Shown: positions 7,226-10,369 of the stretch, piece by piece | How positions within the stretch are numbered: position 1 is the stretch's first letter | How the letters are laid out: every line of letters begins with the position of its first letter | Origin: Acidocella sp. 35-58-6 | Lineage (GTDB): Bacteria; Pseudomonadota; Alphaproteobacteria; Acetobacterales; Acetobacteraceae | DNA length: 10,369 nucleotides | Direction: 5' to 3' | NCBI GenBank assembly: GCA_002281005.1 | Contig: NCFD01000120.1 | Location: forward strand, 1-10,369 | Translations under genes and position numbers: made by a program | Notes under the pieces: model-generated | Told to the model about the DNA's origin: nothing | What the model saw: the letters and a program-made list of their open reading frames with translations, nothing else | Databases searched by the model: none

Positions 7226-8614
7226 CTTCATATTCGCAACCGTCGTGCTTTCCATATCATGCGCAATTCCCGTCAACACCTGCGGGTTTTTCGCCTTGAT
7301 GATAAAGAACCAGGCCGCACCTACCAGCATGTAAGCCGCAAACGCATACGGGAAGTAATTATACGGGGCCGCCGGCACCGGATAAACGCTGCCCACCAGC
7401 GAGAGGAACATCAACGCCGCGCCGAGTCCACCGATCACGATATCCCCCACCTTCAACTCGCCGGTCTTCTTCAGGAAAAACGGCGCACTGACAGACACCA
7501 GCAAATACACAATAATAAACCCAAACGACGCCAGCGTGCCGTACCAGCCAAACGTGTCAGTCTCATTCGGGTGGCTTGCAAAGGCACAGCACACCAGCAC
7601 GTTCAAAATCGCACCCAGGGTGAGCGCAAAAAACGGGGTCTTGCGCTTGTCATGCACAATGCCCATCGAGCTATGCACAAACTGATACCGCCCGAGCGAG
7701 AACAGCATCCGCCCAAACGCATTCAATGAGGCCAGGGCACAGGCAAACGAACTGATAGTGGCGCCAAAATACACCGGTGCCGTCATCCATTTGCCAATCG
7801 CGTTGGTAATATCGCCCAACGGCGCCGCGCTGTTCCCGAGCTTGGTAGCGTCATCGCCAAAGCCTTGGGTAATGACGTAGGTGGTGATGACAAAAAAGAA
7901 GCCCGAAAAAATCGCGGTCGATAAAATTGCCCTCGGGATCGTCACCTTCGGGTTGCGCGTTTCCTTGCCCAACGAGGCCGCGCTCTCAAATCCCACGAAG
8001 GAGAAAATCGCAAACACAATCGCCTGCGCAATTGAGCCAAAGCTTGAACCCTGCAAGGTGATTTGTTTCATATCCGGCTGGAACCCGTAATGCGACATTG
8101 TCACCACCACCACCGCCGCAATAATCAATACCGAAATCACTTCCAGCGTGAGACCGATGCGCGATGAAATCCGGATATCACGTGTCGCGAACAACCAAAT
8201 CGCCAGGGAGATCACAATATACAACACAAAATTCGGCGGCGCGAAGTTAATCCCGAGCGAACTGAAAAACGTCTTGATGAACAATGACGTGGATACCGTC
8301 AGCGCCATCGCGGTGAAAATATACGCCGCCAGCATCGCCCACCCGGCCAGCATCCCGTAGGAAGGTCCAAGGCTGCGCGAAATATAAATGAAGTAGGAGC
8401 CCGCCGCCGGAATCCGCCCGGCCAGCTTGGCAATGCTCAACGCCACAATCACCAGCGCAACCGTGGCAATGACATAAACCAGCCAAGAGGCCGTGCCCGC
8501 CATCCCGGCCACCACTGCCACCGCCAGAGCCGGTGTTAGGGTAGGCGAGACATTGGCAACTGATTGCCCCAGCGCCTCAAAAAACGACAGACTATCCTTG
8601 CGTAGCTCCGACAT
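7223..8614 (-). CDS. APC-superfamily amino-acid permease
   Basis: A 463-residue inner-membrane transporter with about 12 hydrophobic helices, the normal size and fold for the amino acid-polyamine-organocation family. Helix 1 has the glycine-rich unwound region VAGMAGTASW (35-44). Helix 6 and the following loop carry the classic FSFVGFESAASLGKETRNP (204-222) then IPRAI. The family imports or exchanges amino acids or polyamines by proton symport or antiport; the substrate is not evident. ATG 8614 is supported by GGGGA about 7 bases upstream. The gene is separated from the upstream methyltransferase by about 190 bases, so it probably has its own promoter. It ends in a hairpin terminator inside the convergent channel gene. 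Its leader contains a strong dyad next to the ribosome site. Confidence 0.92.
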   Translation of the reverse strand: MSELRKDSLSFFEALGQSVANVSPTLTPALAVAVVAGMAGTASWLVYVIATVALVIVALSIAKLAGRIPAAGSYFIYISRSLGPSYGMLAGWAMLAAYIFTAMALTVSTSLFIKTFFSSLGINFAPPNFVLYIVISLAIWLFATRDIRISSRIGLTLEVISVLIIAAVVVVTMSHYGFQPDMKQITLQGSSFGSIAQAIVFAIFSFVGFESAASLGKETRNPKVTIPRAILSTAIFSGFFFVITTYVITQGFGDDATKLGNSAAPLGDITNAIGKWMTAPVYFGATISSFACALASLNAFGRMLFSLGRYQFVHSSMGIVHDKRKTPFFALTLGAILNVLVCCAFASHPNETDTFGWYGTLASFGFIIVYLLVSVSAPFFLKKTGELKVGDIVIGGLGAALMFLSLVGSVYPVPAAPYNYFPYAFAAYMLVGAAWFFIIKAKNPQVLTGIAHDMESTTVANMK

Positions 8615-8625
8615 AAAAATTCCCC

Positions 8626-8649
8626 GTGGTGATTTGGAAAAATCACCGC
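8626..8649 (-). promoter_or_regulatory. Perfect dyad GGTGATTT-N4-AAATCACC in the permease leader
   Basis: GGTGATTT (8628-8635) and AAATCACC (8640-8647) are perfect inverted arms around GGAA. The pairing extends by a wobble and a G-C pair to 8626-8649. In the permease mRNA it would form a hairpin ending directly before the GGGGA ribosome site. As DNA it looks like a repressor operator, since a third half-site AATCACCG recurs at 8670-8677, 29 bases from the copy at 8641-8648. No regulator gene lies beside it. The choice between RNA hairpin and DNA operator is open. Confidence 0.55.
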
Positions 8650-8689
8650 GCGCCTGCGTAGTCCCTGCGAATCACCGATTGTCCGGCGA

Positions 8690-8790
8690 AATTTTTTGCG
8701 TCAGAATAAACCGTGACAGTGGTTTCCTGTTGCTTATGAAAGTTTCCTTAAGGGTATATTTTGTAATTTGCAAGCAATTTTTTTTCTTGT
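8690..8790. promoter_or_regulatory. AT-rich intergenic stretch upstream of the permease, with weak dyad
   Basis: This stretch is clearly more AT-rich than its surroundings and includes a run of eight T (8778-8785 or so) and TATATT (8755-8760). A short inverted repeat AAACC (8708-8712) and GGTTT (8721-8725) has an 8-base gap. It probably holds the permease promoter, reading leftward, but I could not fit a convincing -35/-10 pair. Confidence 0.35.
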
Positions 8791-8803
8791 CAGTACGCCT
8801 TAC

Positions 8804-9517
8804 CTACCGCCCCACATCCACCAGCACCCGCCGCCGCGCCGGCCTGCGTTTCAACGGCATCACCGCCTGCACATCCTTGGTGGCCTCAATAATCGTCAAT
8901 CCGGCAAATTGCGGCAGCAGCGCCTGCCCGGCCCGTTCCAGCACATCAAACGCGCGCAGATTCGCCCGCCACTGTAGCGGCAGCGCAAACAAAGCCGGCT
9001 GCTGCCGCTCCACGGTAAAAAACAACCCTTCCAACAGCCGCACCAACTGGCCCTGGCTGTAGGGCTGCCCATGCCCAAACGGCGTGCTCTCGGCATAGGC
9101 CCACATACCGCGCCGGTTCGGCACAATAATCACCATCCGCCCGTCATCCTTCAGCAACCGCCAGGCCTCGCGCAATGTCCGCCTCGCGTTGTCGGCCTGC
9201 TCCAGCCCATGCACCAGCAAAATCCGGTCAAACGACAAATCCGCAAACGGCAGCGCCTCCTCCTCGGCGCAGCACGCCAATGAAGCCCGCCCTTCCGGCC
9301 ACGCCCGGCACCCCATATGCGCGGGCGAGAGCGCAATACAGCGGGCTGACTGCTCGCGCCACAACTGCAGATACGGCCCCACATAGCCCAGCCCCAGCAC
9401 CGAAAGCCCGGCGCACCCCGGCCAGATATCCAGCAAAATCTGCCGCAGCAGCTTCGCCGTCATCCCTCCCAAGGGCGTTTCATAAAATGCCGCCGCATCT
9501 CGCGCATCAATCGCCAT
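8804..9517 (-). CDS. Class I SAM-dependent methyltransferase next to gloB
   Basis: A 237-residue cytosolic protein with a methyltransferase type 11 layout. Motif I is VLGLGYVGPYL (about 40-50), looser than the usual LDLGCGxG. An acidic stretch follows, then ALPFADLSFDRILLVHGLEQADNARRTLREAWRLLKDDGRMVIIVPN (about 88-134), the typical 'LPF.D.SFD.....H.LE......L.E..R.L...G...I..PN' core. The substrate is unknown. It faces away from gloB with about 40 bases between the starts. In E. coli, gloB likewise lies beside the putative methyltransferase gene yafS, so the pairing appears conserved. ATG 9517 is chosen as the first in-frame start; there is no good ribosome site before it. A TGATATATA box ends 6 bases upstream, so its mRNA could be leaderless. 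Confidence 0.82.
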   Translation of the reverse strand: MAIDARDAAAFYETPLGGMTAKLLRQILLDIWPGCAGLSVLGLGYVGPYLQLWREQSARCIALSPAHMGCRAWPEGRASLACCAEEEALPFADLSFDRILLVHGLEQADNARRTLREAWRLLKDDGRMVIIVPNRRGMWAYAESTPFGHGQPYSQGQLVRLLEGLFFTVERQQPALFALPLQWRANLRAFDVLERAGQALLPQFAGLTIIEATKDVQAVMPLKRRPARRRVLVDVGR

Positions 9518-9522
9518 GCGCC

Positions 9523-9532
9523 CTATATATCA
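9523..9532. promoter_or_regulatory. Shared TATATAT box between methyltransferase and gloB
   Basis: TATATAT (9524-9530) is the only AT-rich block between the divergent starts. On the minus strand it reads TGATATATA, an extended -10 (TGn plus TATATA), ending 6 bases before the methyltransferase ATG. On the plus strand the same box could be the gloB -10, with transcription starting near 9537, about 20 bases before the GTG. No good -35 box is seen on either side. Confidence 0.45.
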
Positions 9533-9557
9533 CCAAACCTCGCAAGGAGCACCCAAC

Positions 9558-10283
9558 GTGACAGTGACCGCCACCGCCATCCCCATGCTGACCGACAATT
9601 ATTCCTGGCTGCTGCGGGATACCGCCACCGGCACCATCGGCATCGTCGACCCCGCTGAGGCCGCCCCCGCCATCGCCGCCATTGAAGCCGCGGGCGGCAG
9701 GCTCGACTGCATTTTCATCACCCACCATCACGGCGACCATATCGACGGCATCCCCGCCCTGGTGGAGCGCTACCACCCCAAAATCATCGGCAACGCCGCC
9801 GACGCCCACCGCCTGCCCAAACTCGACATCGCGGTGCGTGAGGGCGATCTCGTAACCTTCGGCGCCGTCCAGGCCCAGGTGTTCGACACGCCTGGCCACA
9901 CCATCGGCCACATCGCCTATTATTTCCCTGATGACGGCATCCTGCTCCCCGGCGATACGTTATTCTCTCTCGGCTGCGGCCGCTTATTCGAGGGCACCGC
10001 CGCCGACATGTTCGGGGCCTTACAAAAATTTGAGCCCCTGCCGGACGCCACTTTGGTCTGCGCCGGCCATGAATACACCGCCTCAAACGCCAAATTTGCC
10101 CTCGCCCAGGACCCCAGCAACCAAGCCCTGCAAGCCCGCGCCGCCGAAATCACCGCCTTACGCGCCGCGGGCCAACCTACTTTGCCCGTCACACTCGGCC
10201 AGGAACGCGCCACCAACCCCTTCCTGCGCGCCGAAACCGCCCAAGCCTTCGCTACCTTACGCAAAGCCAAGGACAACTTCTAA
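9558..10283 (+). CDS. gloB: Hydroxyacylglutathione hydrolase (glyoxalase II)
   Basis: A 241-residue metallo-beta-lactamase-fold enzyme, normal GloB length. It hydrolyses S-D-lactoylglutathione to D-lactate and glutathione, the last step of methylglyoxal detoxification in the cytosol. The binuclear metal site is complete: THHHGDH (55-61; His56, His58, Asp60, His61), His114 in DTPGHT, Asp133 in PGDTLFSLGCGRLFEG, and His171 in CAGHEYT. The C-terminal helical domain has the glutathione-binding ATNPFLR signature. I chose GTG 9558 because a full AAGGAG (9544-9549) lies 8 bases upstream. The open frame back to 9516 would overlap the methyltransferase start and has no such site. It is divergent from the methyltransferase and is followed by hairpins. 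Confidence 0.96.
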   Translation: MTVTATAIPMLTDNYSWLLRDTATGTIGIVDPAEAAPAIAAIEAAGGRLDCIFITHHHGDHIDGIPALVERYHPKIIGNAADAHRLPKLDIAVREGDLVTFGAVQAQVFDTPGHTIGHIAYYFPDDGILLPGDTLFSLGCGRLFEGTAADMFGALQKFEPLPDATLVCAGHEYTASNAKFALAQDPSNQALQARAAEITALRAAGQPTLPVTLGQERATNPFLRAETAQAFATLRKAKDNF

Positions 10284-10302
10284 CAACACGCTTTCTTCGC
10301 CA

Positions 10303-10320
10303 TTCCCGCGCCAGCGGGAA
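10303..10320. repeat. Second copy of the TTCCCGC/GCGGGAA hairpin
   Basis: TTCCCGC (10303-10309), loop GCCA, GCGGGAA (10314-10320) has the same arms as the hairpin at 3793-3810, and CA precedes both. It lies 19 bases after the gloB stop. The loop differs (GCCA against GAAA), which suggests a repeat family kept for its stem. Confidence 0.65.
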
Positions 10321-10346
10321 CCCTCCCACCACCGCAGCCACCACCA

Positions 10347-10369
10347 CGCCCGTCACACGGGCGGGGGTT
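10347..10369 (+). terminator. Probable gloB terminator hairpin, cut by the window edge
   Basis: CGCCCGT (10347-10353), loop CAC, ACGGGCG (10357-10363) is a perfect 7-bp GC-rich stem, followed by GGGGTT where the window ends. A T-run may continue beyond the edge; this cannot be seen. Confidence 0.5.

Noticed and set aside
8761..8790. T-run after TTGCAAGCAA as a terminator
   Set aside because: The stem would be only 4 bp with a 2-base loop, and no plus-strand gene lies upstream to terminate.
1..10369. A new defence, mobile or biosynthetic system
   Set aside because: All large open frames belong to known housekeeping or stress families. There are no integrases, transposases, toxin-antitoxin pairs, reverse transcriptases or repeat arrays.

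Overview
The window looks like an ordinary chromosomal stretch of an alphaproteobacterium, most likely from the acetic-acid-bacteria group (Acetobacteraceae). This is an inference from the ClpB and membrane-protein sequence style, the GC-rich third codon positions, a small HIG1-type protein, and the short extragenic hairpin TTCCCGC-GAAA-GCGGGAA. No database search was possible. I see no rRNA, tRNA, CRISPR array, insertion sequence or phage gene.

Layout from left to right. (1) The C-terminal end of a LysE/RhtB-type amino-acid exporter (+) runs off the left edge. (2) clpB (-), the heat-shock disaggregase, converges on it and carries a recognisable sigma-32 promoter. (3) A MOSC-domain protein (+) diverges from clpB; its ribosome binding site overlaps the clpB -35 box. 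(4) A convergent gap holds a short extragenic hairpin repeat. (5) A two-gene minus-strand unit follows: a 63-residue HIG1-family membrane protein, then a type II haloacid-dehalogenase-like hydrolase 3 bases downstream. (6) A large YbiO-like MscS mechanosensitive channel (+) has its signal peptide and its channel body in two different frames, joined at a run of five Cs. (7) An APC-family amino-acid permease (-) converges on it; its terminator lies inside the 3' end of the channel gene. Its leader has a perfect 20-bp dyad next to the ribosome binding site. (8) A SAM-dependent methyltransferase (-) and gloB (+, glyoxalase II) diverge from a shared TATATAT box. (9) Two hairpins follow gloB at the right edge.

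Functionally these are housekeeping and stress genes: protein disaggregation, osmotic pressure release, methylglyoxal detoxification, amino-acid import and export, and a respiratory accessory protein. They do not form one pathway. I found no convincing new multi-gene system. The points most worth checking are the channel-gene frameshift, the permease-leader operator, the embedded terminator, and the possibly leaderless starts of two genes.
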